Below the pieces are notes generated by a model. That model saw only the letters and a program-made list of their open reading frames with translations, was not told the origin of the DNA and did no database searches. The position numbers were made by a program, and so were the translations under genes. A stretch of 64,000 nt of DNA from QANA01 sp963665505. GTDB lineage: Bacteria; Bacillota; Clostridia; Christensenellales; Christensenellaceae. Below are positions 7,864-14,227 of the stretch, one piece after another. The DNA lies in assembly GCA_963665505.1 (NCBI GenBank), contig OY762275.1, forward strand, positions 620,001-684,000, written 5' to 3'. Each line of letters opens with the position of its first letter. Within the stretch, counting starts at the first letter, position 1.

Positions 7864-8046
7864 ATGACTGAAAAAGATTATTTGCTGGTGTTGGAAGATA
7901 TAGCAAGAACTGCTCGAGATTTCAGAATTGATTCGAAATTTTTAGCTTTTATCCGGCAGAACATGAACAAATGTTTGGATGACCTGGACAGATACAGGAT
8001 GGAGAAAGCGCGCAAAAAAGAAGCGAGAAAGGCAAAAAAATCATGA
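7864..8046 (+). CDS. Hypothetical basic phage protein, 60 aa
   Basis: A short protein starting at ATG 7864 behind AAGGGGG; upstream in-frame codons overlap the DUF4373 gene and lack a ribosome site. It is helical and ends in a strongly basic tail (MEKARKKEARKAKKS). Its stop overlaps the ssb start by four bases, so it is coupled to SSB expression. No function is recognised. Confidence 0.6.
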   Translation: MTEKDYLLVLEDIARTARDFRIDSKFLAFIRQNMNKCLDDLDRYRMEKARKKEARKAKKS

Positions 8047-8462
8047 ACAAAGTATTTATTATTGGCCGGCTTACCAGGGATCCGGAAGCGCGGACCACTG
8101 CGTCCGGGATATCGGTAACGGCCTTTTCAGTAGCGGTCAATCGCCGAGTGAACCGGGAAGAAACAGACTTCCTGAACATAGTTGCCTGGCGCAGTCTTGC
8201 GGATAGTTGCGCGAAATACCTAGTCCGTGGGCAGCAGGTTGCTGTTGCGGGAGAGATACGTACCCGTACGTATGATGCAAAGGACGGAACGAAACGGACA
8301 GTGACGGAGATTCAGGCAGAGGACGTGGAATTCTTGGCCAAGCCTGCTAGTGTACCCAATCAGGCGCCTCCGCGGCAAGACGAACATCCGAAGCCGGGGA
8401 AGAATGATTTTGCCGCTGAAATGGACGGTTTATTGGTGGACGACGAAGAACAGCCATTTTGA
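8043..8462 (+). CDS. ssb: Phage single-stranded DNA-binding protein
   Basis: This is an OB-fold SSB: MNKVFIIGRLTRDPEARTT, then FLNIVAWRSLADSCAKYL, then VAVAGEIRTRTY. Residues 1-103 are the DNA-binding domain, followed by a Pro-rich linker and an acidic tip ending DDEEQPF. The tip keeps the terminal Pro-Phe but differs from the usual DDDIPF, which may alter contact with host partners. It coats single strands made by the upstream exonuclease and at replication forks. Confidence 0.93.
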   Translation: MNKVFIIGRLTRDPEARTTASGISVTAFSVAVNRRVNREETDFLNIVAWRSLADSCAKYLVRGQQVAVAGEIRTRTYDAKDGTKRTVTEIQAEDVEFLAKPASVPNQAPPRQDEHPKPGKNDFAAEMDGLLVDDEEQPF

Positions 8463-8475
8463 GTAAGGAGCAGTT

Positions 8476-8904
8476 ATGAGCCAGAGGAAGAAGAGTTCTT
8501 TTCCAGCAGCAACCGAGAGCGAAGAACAACAGGCATTGTTCGAGTGGGCGCGCTGGTACAGCATGAAATACCCGGAGTTAACGCTGCTCTACCATATTCC
8601 GAACGAGGGGAAGAGAAGCTACTACACCGGAAAAAAGATGAAGAAGGAGGGGCTGAGGGCTGGGGTTCCGGATATATGTCTGCCGGTAGCGAGAGGAGAG
8701 TATCACGGCTTATACATTGAGCTCAAACGGACCGCTGGCGGGAGGATGTCGGACAAACAGAAAAGCTGGCTTGAGGATCTAAAAGGTCAGGGGTATTGTG
8801 CGGCGGTTTGCCGCGGATGGCAGGCAGCTGCGGATCTGATTTTGGGGTATATGAGACTGACGGCTAACGACCAGATTCAATATCCATATATTGTAAAAAC
8901 TTGA
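8476..8904 (+). CDS. VRR-NUC domain nuclease
   Basis: This is a stand-alone VRR-NUC domain, a PD-(D/E)XK-related fold found in phage resolvase-like nucleases. Visible motifs are EEQQALFEWA (leading helix), IPNEGKR, GLRAGVPDICLPVA with the metal-binding Asp, and YIELKRTAGG with the Glu-x-Lys pair. At 142 residues it matches phage family members. It starts at ATG 8476 behind AAGGAGCAG, 13 bases after ssb. A role in resolving branched replication or recombination DNA is inferred. Confidence 0.85.
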   Translation: MSQRKKSSFPAATESEEQQALFEWARWYSMKYPELTLLYHIPNEGKRSYYTGKKMKKEGLRAGVPDICLPVARGEYHGLYIELKRTAGGRMSDKQKSWLEDLKGQGYCAAVCRGWQAAADLILGYMRLTANDQIQYPYIVKT

Positions 8905-8913
8905 CAAAGTGGC

Positions 8914-9114
8914 TAAATGAATGGATAATAACCCGGTTAAACGGGAAAAAAGCGATAGATAGGCCATTTTATAACAGTTTTACTTTCAAAAATGCAAAAT
9001 AAGGAACGATCTTTTCGAAAAAAGGATAAGCGATATTAGCGAGCGATAATACACGGATTCAAAACTGGAAGCGCCGATCGCAGATCCGATCGAAAAATAT
9101 AAAGAGGTAATAAG
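8914..9114 (+). pseudogene. Decayed 3' fragment of a second DUF4373 replication gene
   Basis: Translated piecewise, this non-coding-looking stretch recovers the C-terminal part of the DUF4373 protein. One frame gives FIT-LLSK-Q-KER (compare FITSWLSKEQDKEK at about 7690-7735). Another gives ISDISER-stop-YTDSKLEAPIADPIEKY (compare LSDISERDYTEEQLIASIHD). The gene order up to here (DUF4373, small basic gene, ssb, VRR-NUC) is followed by this tail, so it is a relic of a duplication or of recombination with a related phage. Several stops and frame changes show it is dead. Confidence 0.7.
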
Positions 9115-9789
9115 GTGAAAAAATTGAGTAAGAAAAAAACAAAGGTGTTAATTTTACTAATAGTAATTTTAACAATTACAACGATGCTTGTACCAGGCTT
9201 TATTGTTGCTGGTGCAGGCAATGACGAAAATAACTTCGGAAAATCATATGATGAAAAATCCTATATTGTTTGGGGGAAATCTTGGGATGAATCTCAATAC
9301 GTTATTTTGGGCGCTTCATCAGACACAGATTTTTTAAACAAACAAGTAGAAGAAGCTATTGAACAACAAAAACAGGAAGAACGGAAAAAAGAGGAAGCAC
9401 AGAAAAAACTAAAATCTAAAACGTCCTCAAATGTTCAACAGACGAATTATACGGTTAGTGAAGATATAGAGTATCTAGCCCGTACAATTTGGGCTGAGGC
9501 GAGAGGCGAAAGCACACAGGGCCAGCTTGCTGTAGCGGAAGTAGTTTTAAATCGTTTGGCAACAGGTAAATGGGGCAGCACGGTGAAAGCTGTGGTTACA
9601 TCTAAAAGTCAGTTTGCGGTGGGAAGAACATTTACACAAGTGCAGATTGATATTGCGAAAAGAGCGTTATCAGGGGAGCGAGTGTTTTATAATTCGGCCG
9701 TACTGTATTTCAAGATGAGCGACGATTTAAGTTGGCACGGATGCTCTTGGATTGCGAAAATTGGCTGCCATAGCTTTTATGCAAAATGA
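9115..9789 (+). CDS. Exported SleB-like cell wall hydrolase (Hydrolase_2)
   Basis: The N-terminus has a basic start and a hydrophobic helix (VLILLIVILTITTMLVPGFI), a signal peptide or anchor. Residues 40-68 hold two imperfect copies of GKS-x-DE-x2-YIV-x-G. A charged coiled stretch then leads to a SleB/CwlJ-type hydrolase domain (ARTIWAEARGESTQGQLAVA) with the catalytic Glu near IWAEARGE. By family it cleaves peptidoglycan outside the membrane. GTG 9115 follows AAAGAGGTAATAAG. It sits outside the lysis cassette and directly after a dead replication-gene fragment, so it looks like an inserted cargo gene. Confidence 0.75.
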   Translation: MKKLSKKKTKVLILLIVILTITTMLVPGFIVAGAGNDENNFGKSYDEKSYIVWGKSWDESQYVILGASSDTDFLNKQVEEAIEQQKQEERKKEEAQKKLKSKTSSNVQQTNYTVSEDIEYLARTIWAEARGESTQGQLAVAEVVLNRLATGKWGSTVKAVVTSKSQFAVGRTFTQVQIDIAKRALSGERVFYNSAVLYFKMSDDLSWHGCSWIAKIGCHSFYAK

Positions 9790-9825
9790 ATAATTAAAGA
9801 TCGTAAAGGGTAATTTTGCGACGCA

Positions 9826-9921
9826 ATGACACGGGAACAACTAACAGAGCTCTGTTCCCGTATCGTGGATCACATGTCCTGGGTTAGATCCGGGGAGAAC
9901 TGCGCCGCGAGCAACCAATAA
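9826..9921 (+). CDS. Possible 31-aa peptide
   Basis: A short ORF (MTREQLTELCSRIVDHMSWV, then a Cys-containing end) lies between the hydrolase and the next Cys-rich gene. The AAAGGG upstream is too far for ideal initiation. It may be a remnant of a larger phage gene. Confidence 0.25.
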   Translation: MTREQLTELCSRIVDHMSWVRSGENCAASNQ

Positions 9922-9945
9922 AATGTAGCTGAAGGGGGAGAAAAC

Positions 9946-10173
9946 ATGGGTTCTTTTGGCCGGACAGCTAAAATAGTTTGCCCGTTCTACCTGCAAGAGG
10001 AAGAGCGGGCATTGATTTGCGAGGGGTTGGGTAATGGGCAGTGTAGTATAGTAAATTTCGACGGCGAGTACCAGAAGCTTGCGTGGATCAAGACGAAGTG
10101 TCAGAGCTTCCGGTGCTATGAGTTGTGTCCGGTGGCGGAGGCGCTGTATAAAAAGTATGCGAAAGATGCCTAA
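9946..10173 (+). CDS. Cys-rich small phage protein, 75 aa
   Basis: Six cysteines occur as CPFYLQEEERALICEGL, then C in GQCSIVNF, and CQSFRCYELCPVAEAL, a pattern found in many short clostridial phage proteins and likely to bind zinc. ATG 9946 follows AAGGGGGAG. It is the last ordinary early gene before the AT-rich cassette. The function is unknown. Confidence 0.7.
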   Translation: MGSFGRTAKIVCPFYLQEEERALICEGLGNGQCSIVNFDGEYQKLAWIKTKCQSFRCYELCPVAEALYKKYAKDA

Positions 10174-10249
10174 AAATTTTATATTTTGAAGGGATTCTTT
10201 AATATTACATCGAATAAACTTTATTATTAAAACAATTTGATGGTGATAT

Positions 10250-11083
10250 ATGGAAAACTTTGATAGGCATGATTTTAAACATTACCTTGTAAAACGACTA
10301 ATAATACGCTTTGATTATGATATGTTAATGTATGAAGATCTTGAAAAAATACTTAAAGTTGTAAGAACAAGTTTTGTCAGGAAAGGCTTTGATTTACTTT
10401 TTCAGAAAAGGAAGAATGTAGAATATACAATTGATGCTAAAGAGGACAGTCTTAAATCAACTAAGAGTGAAACAAAAGTTTATTCTTTTAGGAAAGATAA
10501 CGTAGTTATTAATATTAATAATGACGATGTTGATATAGCGGTAGATACTAGTAAAAATTTTTCTGGTTCTGATTGTTATTTAGAATATATAGATAAAATT
10601 TGGGAAGCTTTTAAAAAACTCAATGCAGATAATGTAATTGCAAATATAAAGCGATTGGGCATAAGAAAAACAAACATCCTATTTTTAAAAGAAATGTCTA
10701 AATTGAATGAGTACTTTAGCTGCAAATTATTTAACCAACAATCCATATTGAGTAAATATGCGGATAATAATAGTTTATTATTAAGTAATTCTTTGATCAC
10801 CTATACAATAAACAATGATAAGATCAATTTAGTTACCAATATTGAGAAAGGAAAGACGCGTAAAGATCAAACTGCGTATCGAGTTGTTTTGGATATAGAT
10901 TCATACAATAATCATGAGGGAGAGGGTGTAGATTTACCCAAAACATTTAAACGCCTGAATGATAATACATTTAGAATTTATGAAAAATCATTAACTAATA
11001 ATTTCAAGGAAAGATTGGTTAAGAAAGTTTTTGAAGAAGATGATTGTTTAGTAGGTGGGGTGAATAAAATTGAAGGATTTTAA
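10250..11083 (+). CDS. TIGR04255-like protein of AT-rich cassette, 277 aa
   Basis: This is the first gene of a three-gene AT-rich cassette. The pattern resembles the sporadically distributed TIGR04255 family: an N-terminal strand/helix half (VVININNDDVDIAV), the GLRY-like position LGIRKTNILFL, YRVVLDIDSY (the family's D-x-D strand) and the C-terminal helix NTFRIYEKSLTNNFKERL. That family has no established biochemical role. ATG 10250 has a weak GGTGAT site. It overlaps the next gene by 14 bases. Base composition differs sharply from both flanks, indicating recent transfer. The family call is from memory of its pattern. Confidence 0.55.
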   Translation: MENFDRHDFKHYLVKRLIIRFDYDMLMYEDLEKILKVVRTSFVRKGFDLLFQKRKNVEYTIDAKEDSLKSTKSETKVYSFRKDNVVININNDDVDIAVDTSKNFSGSDCYLEYIDKIWEAFKKLNADNVIANIKRLGIRKTNILFLKEMSKLNEYFSCKLFNQQSILSKYADNNSLLLSNSLITYTINNDKINLVTNIEKGKTRKDQTAYRVVLDIDSYNNHEGEGVDLPKTFKRLNDNTFRIYEKSLTNNFKERLVKKVFEEDDCLVGGVNKIEGF

Positions 11084-11393
11084 AGGATTATTTGATATAC
11101 CAGATGACATCTCCTTTCTAAAGGATAAATTACCGGATATGTCCTTTCTAAAGGATAAATTGCTGGACACCTCCTTTCTAAAAGATATATTGCTGGACAC
11201 TTCCTTTCTAAAGGGTATATTGTCAGACACTTCTTTTTTTGATGATACATTTTTTATAGATAACTCTAAAAAAGAAGATGATAATCTTCATTTTTCATCT
11301 AGTTATGAAGAACAATACAGTGAAAATATAATAGAGCATTCATATGATACTAAAGTTAAAAAAGAATTATTGATGAAGTTAATTGATGAGTGA
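11070..11393 (+). CDS. Decapeptide-repeat protein of AT-rich cassette, 107 aa
   Basis: It starts at TTG 11070 inside the end of the preceding gene, with GGGGTG upstream, and stops inside the start of the next, so all three cassette genes are coupled. Residues 12-56 are built from decapeptides of the form D-x-SFLKD-x-L-x, clear over four copies with a degraded fifth (SDTSFFDDTF). The C-terminal half is acidic and helical (SSYEEQYSENIIEHSYD). The repeats could make an amphipathic solenoid or coiled linker. I know no family for it. It may be the adaptor or immunity partner of the enzyme that follows. Confidence 0.55.
   Translation: MKDFKGLFDIPDDISFLKDKLPDMSFLKDKLLDTSFLKDILLDTSFLKGILSDTSFFDDTFFIDNSKKEDDNLHFSSSYEEQYSENIIEHSYDTKVKKELLMKLIDE
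11104..11238 (+). repeat. 30-bp in-frame tandem repeat, about 4.5 copies
   Basis: Units of 30 bases begin at about 11107, 11137, 11167 and 11197, each containing TCCTTTCTAAAGG or a one- or two-base variant, with a degraded partial copy near 11227. The repeat keeps the reading frame and encodes the decapeptides of the cassette's middle gene. Confidence 0.8.
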
Positions 11394-12360
11394 TTACAAT
11401 TTTTTCGAGAAATTAATATTGGAAATTTACCTTGTGGGTTATCCTACTCAAGGTGAATCAGTTGTTTTTGTCATTAAAGCAGATGGAGAACCCGTGTATA
11501 CTGGGGTTATTGATAGTTATTATGAGAATAAGGACAATAATATTACTCTTAAAATTCTAAAAGAAAACAATATAAGTTTAATAGATATGATATGCTGGTC
11601 TCATCCAGATATGGATCATTCTAAGGGAGTTAGTGATTTATTTAAGTTGACGAACCATCAATCAAGCATTTTAATACCTGAAACGCTAACACTAGAAAAG
11701 AATGATGTTTCACATGCATTTCCTGAAATTTCTGAGTTTCTTAATTGTGAATATTCTAAACGAACAAACAAAAAAGATCGTAGAAGTATAGAAACAATGA
11801 GTAATAACAAACGTATAAAAAATTTAAAAGTCCATACATTTAAGAAAAATACTGATGCATATCTTATGGATATAATTGCGTTTGCTCCCGATTCTGAATT
11901 AATAAATAGATTTCAATGGAACCCCGATTTACAAGCAAACAATAATGAATTTTCAGTTGGATTATGGTTACAATTAGGCGAAGCATCTGTGTTATTTGCT
12001 TCGGATGTAAATAATAGAACTTTTGGATCCATACCCAATGATGCAAAATATTTTCCCAAATTAGTAGATTATTTAAAAATACCCCATCATGGTTCTTTAT
12101 CTTCTGAGAAAATACTAGCAAAAATTTCAAATCAGATAGAAGTTTCTTGCACAACCGTGTTTAACCCTCCGTCGCTTCCTGATATAGAAGTGCTAAATAA
12201 ATATAAAAAGAGATCAAAAAAATTATTTTGCACAAATTCAATTAAAAAAAAGAAACAACAATATGATTACGGGATCATAAAAATAAGTATTGACATATCA
12301 TCTCCAGAGTTATCTTATAATTATACTCTTGAAGGTAATGCGGAATTATGTTGTATATGA
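11386..12360 (+). CDS. Metallo-beta-lactamase-fold hydrolase (ComEC-C-like), 324 aa
   Basis: The metal-binding signatures of the MBL superfamily are present: HPDMDH (residues 73-78), the downstream Asp in FASDVNN (204-210) and PHHGS (233-237). Spacing and the NEFSVGLWLQLGEASVLFA strand pair resemble the extracellular nuclease domain of ComEC/Rec2 and related phosphodiesterases, here without membrane segments or signal peptide, so it should act in the cytoplasm. ATG 11386 overlaps the repeat-protein gene by eight bases. The substrate cannot be read from sequence; a nucleic acid or nucleotide is plausible. Last gene of the AT-rich cassette. Confidence 0.78.
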   Translation: MSDYNFFEKLILEIYLVGYPTQGESVVFVIKADGEPVYTGVIDSYYENKDNNITLKILKENNISLIDMICWSHPDMDHSKGVSDLFKLTNHQSSILIPETLTLEKNDVSHAFPEISEFLNCEYSKRTNKKDRRSIETMSNNKRIKNLKVHTFKKNTDAYLMDIIAFAPDSELINRFQWNPDLQANNNEFSVGLWLQLGEASVLFASDVNNRTFGSIPNDAKYFPKLVDYLKIPHHGSLSSEKILAKISNQIEVSCTTVFNPPSLPDIEVLNKYKKRSKKLFCTNSIKKKKQQYDYGIIKISIDISSPELSYNYTLEGNAELCCI

Positions 12361-12438
12361 TAAGTGATTACGGGTATGATTCTTGTGGCTCTATTTATAT
12401 ATCATACAGAACCTTAGAGCTATTTCGGGGTGACAAAA

Positions 12439-12471
12439 GACCTTGTTATCGTTTACCATAGTAGATAACAG
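12439..12471 (+). promoter_or_regulatory. Inverted repeat before the late regulator
   Basis: CCTTGTTATC and GATAACAGGG form an imperfect inverted repeat with a short loop, ending 13 bases before ATG 12484. It has no T-run, so an operator or RNA hairpin covering the ribosome site of the late regulator is possible. The rest of 12361-12483 shows nothing else. Confidence 0.35.
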
Positions 12472-12483
12472 GGGGTAACGCCA

Positions 12484-12888
12484 ATGTATTCAGGTAGGAT
12501 AAAAGACATTAGGTCTTATCAGGATAGAATTTCGTCTTTGCAGGAGCGTATTGTTCGCCTGCGATCTGCGATGGAGATCACAGCACGGCAGCTTACAGAT
12601 ATGCCGCACGGGAACAATGTCCGGGACCGATTGGCTGACGATATGGCCAAGCTGGATGAACTGGAGCGGCAGCTTGTGGAGGAAACAATCAGCTTGGAGA
12701 CGGCTGTGGCGGACGCCGAAAAGGCTATCAGTAAGCTGCCGGATGCAGAACAGAAGATCATGCGGCTACGATACGTTGATGGGTTTGGCTGGAGGAAGGT
12801 GTCGAAAACAAGTAATTATAGTGTGCAGCACTGCTTTCGGTTACATTCTATGGCATTGCGTAAATTAAGAGAAGATGAGAGTAAATGA
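12484..12888 (+). CDS. Sigma-70 region 4-like late gene regulator (ArpU/DUF1492 type)
   Basis: The N-terminal 90 residues are coiled coil (YQDRISSLQERIVRLRSAME). The C-terminus is a sigma region 4-type HTH: LPDAEQKIMRLRYVDGFGWR followed by KVSKTSNYSVQHCFRLHSMA. Proteins of this type end the early region of many Firmicutes phages and switch on late transcription. ATG 12484 follows ACAGGGGGT. The HNH and terminase genes begin downstream, which fits. The extended -10 at 12901-12909 could be its target. Confidence 0.8.
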   Translation: MYSGRIKDIRSYQDRISSLQERIVRLRSAMEITARQLTDMPHGNNVRDRLADDMAKLDELERQLVEETISLETAVADAEKAISKLPDAEQKIMRLRYVDGFGWRKVSKTSNYSVQHCFRLHSMALRKLREDESK

Positions 12889-12900
12889 GAGTTTTACCTG

Positions 12901-12909
12901 TGCTATAAT
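12901..12909 (+). promoter_or_regulatory. Extended -10 promoter, candidate late promoter
   Basis: TGCTATAAT matches the extended -10 consensus just after the late regulator stop. No good -35 is found 17 bases upstream (GTAAAT), as expected for an activator-dependent promoter. Confidence 0.45.
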
Positions 12910-12928
12910 GGTAAAGTGAAAAAATATT

Positions 12929-12958
12929 AAAAGCGCCAATAAAATATTGGCGCTTTTG
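12929..12958 (+). terminator. Bidirectional rho-independent terminator
   Basis: AAAAGCGCCAAT pairs with ATTGGCGCTTTT. It lies between the plus-strand regulator gene and the convergent minus-strand gene at 12967 and carries T-runs on both strands. Confidence 0.8.
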
Positions 12959-12966
12959 TTGTAGAA

Positions 12967-13221
12967 TTAGTTGAGATATTTTTTTACTATATAGAATTTT
13001 GTTTTATTGGTAGGTGCTGCTCCAGTTAGTTTGTTGCCGGGAGGAATATAAATTTTCTTCTCGGTATAGAGGGTATTAATTGCTTTAAAGAGTTCATAAG
13101 ATTTGGATGCTGTTAAATGCAATAGTTCTATTAATTCTTCGAAGGTACAAGAGCCTTTTTGACTGAGAGTAAGCAATACCTTTTCCTTAAGAGTTTCAGG
13201 GTAACAGCATTTAATTAACAC
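12967..13221 (-). CDS. Small winged-helix protein, 84 aa
   Basis: TLKEKVLLTLSQKGSCTFEE followed by LHLTASKSYELFKAINTLY has the helix spacing of a winged-helix DNA-binding protein. It is minus-strand within the plus-strand late region. GTG 13221 is the only standard start, but AAGGAG abuts it directly and a TATAAT lies just upstream, so the exact start is doubtful; a non-standard ATT eight bases later would have normal spacing. It may be a lysogenic cargo regulator. Confidence 0.55.
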   Translation of the reverse strand: MLIKCCYPETLKEKVLLTLSQKGSCTFEELIELLHLTASKSYELFKAINTLYTEKKIYIPPGNKLTGAAPTNKTKFYIVKKYLN

Positions 13222-13301
13222 CTCCTTATAACAACATTATATAGTAAAATTGCTAGTAATGTAAATAGTTTTGTTTAATATCTAAATATTGAGAAGACTT
13301 T

Positions 13302-13323
13302 GAGCCAACCGGCTCTTTTTTTA
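13302..13323 (+). terminator. Rho-independent terminator upstream of HNH gene
   Basis: GAGCC-AACC-GGCTC followed by seven T residues. It separates the minus-strand winged-helix gene region from the HNH/terminase operon. Confidence 0.7.
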
Positions 13324-13385
13324 TTTAGGATTCATGTGGGGTAGAGAATCGCGAAGAATTTTTGCAGGGGCGGGAGCATGCGATT

Positions 13386-13691
13386 ATGGCAAAGAGGTTT
13401 GCAGAAAAATTCTATAAAACCAAGCTGTGGGGAATTGTTAGGGGCCAAGTGCTTCGGCGTGATCTCTTTACCTGTCAATTATGTGGAGAGCGAGCTACGG
13501 AAGTACATCACATTATAGAGCTTACGCCAGAAAATATAAACGATCCAAACATTACCCTAAACATGAATAATTTAGAATCAAGATGTCACGATTGTCATTC
13601 AAAGGAAACAAAGAATGCGTTCGATGTAGGAGAAGGATATTACTTTGATGAGAACGGGCAAGTAGTACAACAAAAAAACATAGCGGAGTAA
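13386..13691 (+). CDS. HNH endonuclease (packaging-associated)
   Basis: This is an HNH nuclease: CQLCG, then EVHHIIELTPENI with the paired His, an Asn in NMNNLESRCHDCHSKET, and a second CxxC that binds structural zinc. HNH proteins beside terminase genes in cos-type HK97-like phages are required with TerL for cohesive-end cutting. ATG 13386 (MAKRFAEKFYKTK) is preferred over an upstream TTG because GGGAG lies about 11 bases ahead. TerS and TerL follow directly. Confidence 0.88.
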   Translation: MAKRFAEKFYKTKLWGIVRGQVLRRDLFTCQLCGERATEVHHIIELTPENINDPNITLNMNNLESRCHDCHSKETKNAFDVGEGYYFDENGQVVQQKNIAE

Positions 13692-13737
13692 GTGGATAAG
13701 TTTGTTACAAACAATGTATACTTATTCGCGTCTGTGC

Positions 13738-13776
13738 ATACTCCCCCCTATAAAGAAACGCGGGGTGGGCGTTGTG
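13738..13776 (+). other. Possible cos region
   Basis: A short non-coding gap between the HNH and TerS genes carries a C-run (CCCCCC) and a G-rich segment (CGCGGGGTGGGCG) about 20 bases apart. In HNH-encoding cos phages the cos site usually lies here. The exact nick positions cannot be read from the sequence. Confidence 0.3.
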
Positions 13777-13849
13777 CGTACCGAGACTGCCCCACAGGGA
13801 ATACTGACCGAGCATGCGCATGAGGGGTGTGGTATAAGGAGAAAAGAAC

Positions 13850-14227
13850 ATGGAAAAAGAATTGAATTTTTATACAGAAGAGGAACGCAACAAAGCGATA
13901 AAAAGAGAATATAGAAGGTTAAAAAAGATATCAAAAGTCTTGAATGATGATAATAAAATTGTGTTAGATCGGCTATTTAGAGAAGCCGCATTTATGGCTG
14001 TTACTTTAGAAGAGGCGCGGCTTATGATAGCGCGCGAGGGGATTCTCGAAGAATACCAGAACGGTGCAAACCAATGGGGAAGAAAAAAGTCCTCTTTTGT
14101 TGAGGTTTACGATAAAATGGCCAATACATATTCAAAAATCATCAAACAGATATGCGATGCATTACCCGAAACAGTGGCGGCGGATATTTCTAAAAATGAA
14201 TTATACGAGTTTATAAGCAAAAAATGA
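13850..14227 (+). CDS. terS: Phage terminase small subunit (P27-type)
   Basis: The 125-residue helical protein matches P27-family small terminases: DNKIVLDRLFREAAFMAVTL, then EEARLMIAREGILEEYQNGA and the conserved N-QWGRKKSSFVEVYDK, followed by a C-terminal oligomerisation part. It recognises the packaging site and recruits TerL. ATG 13850 follows AAGGAG. It overlaps the terL start by ATGA. Confidence 0.88.
   Translation: MEKELNFYTEEERNKAIKREYRRLKKISKVLNDDNKIVLDRLFREAAFMAVTLEEARLMIAREGILEEYQNGANQWGRKKSSFVEVYDKMANTYSKIIKQICDALPETVAADISKNELYEFISKK

Noticed and set aside
11104..11238. 30-bp repeats as a CRISPR array
   Set aside because: The copies are contiguous with no spacers and keep a coding frame, so they are a coding tandem repeat.
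13702..13914. 70-aa frame between HNH and TerS
   Set aside because: No ribosome site; it overlaps the probable cos region and the terS start.
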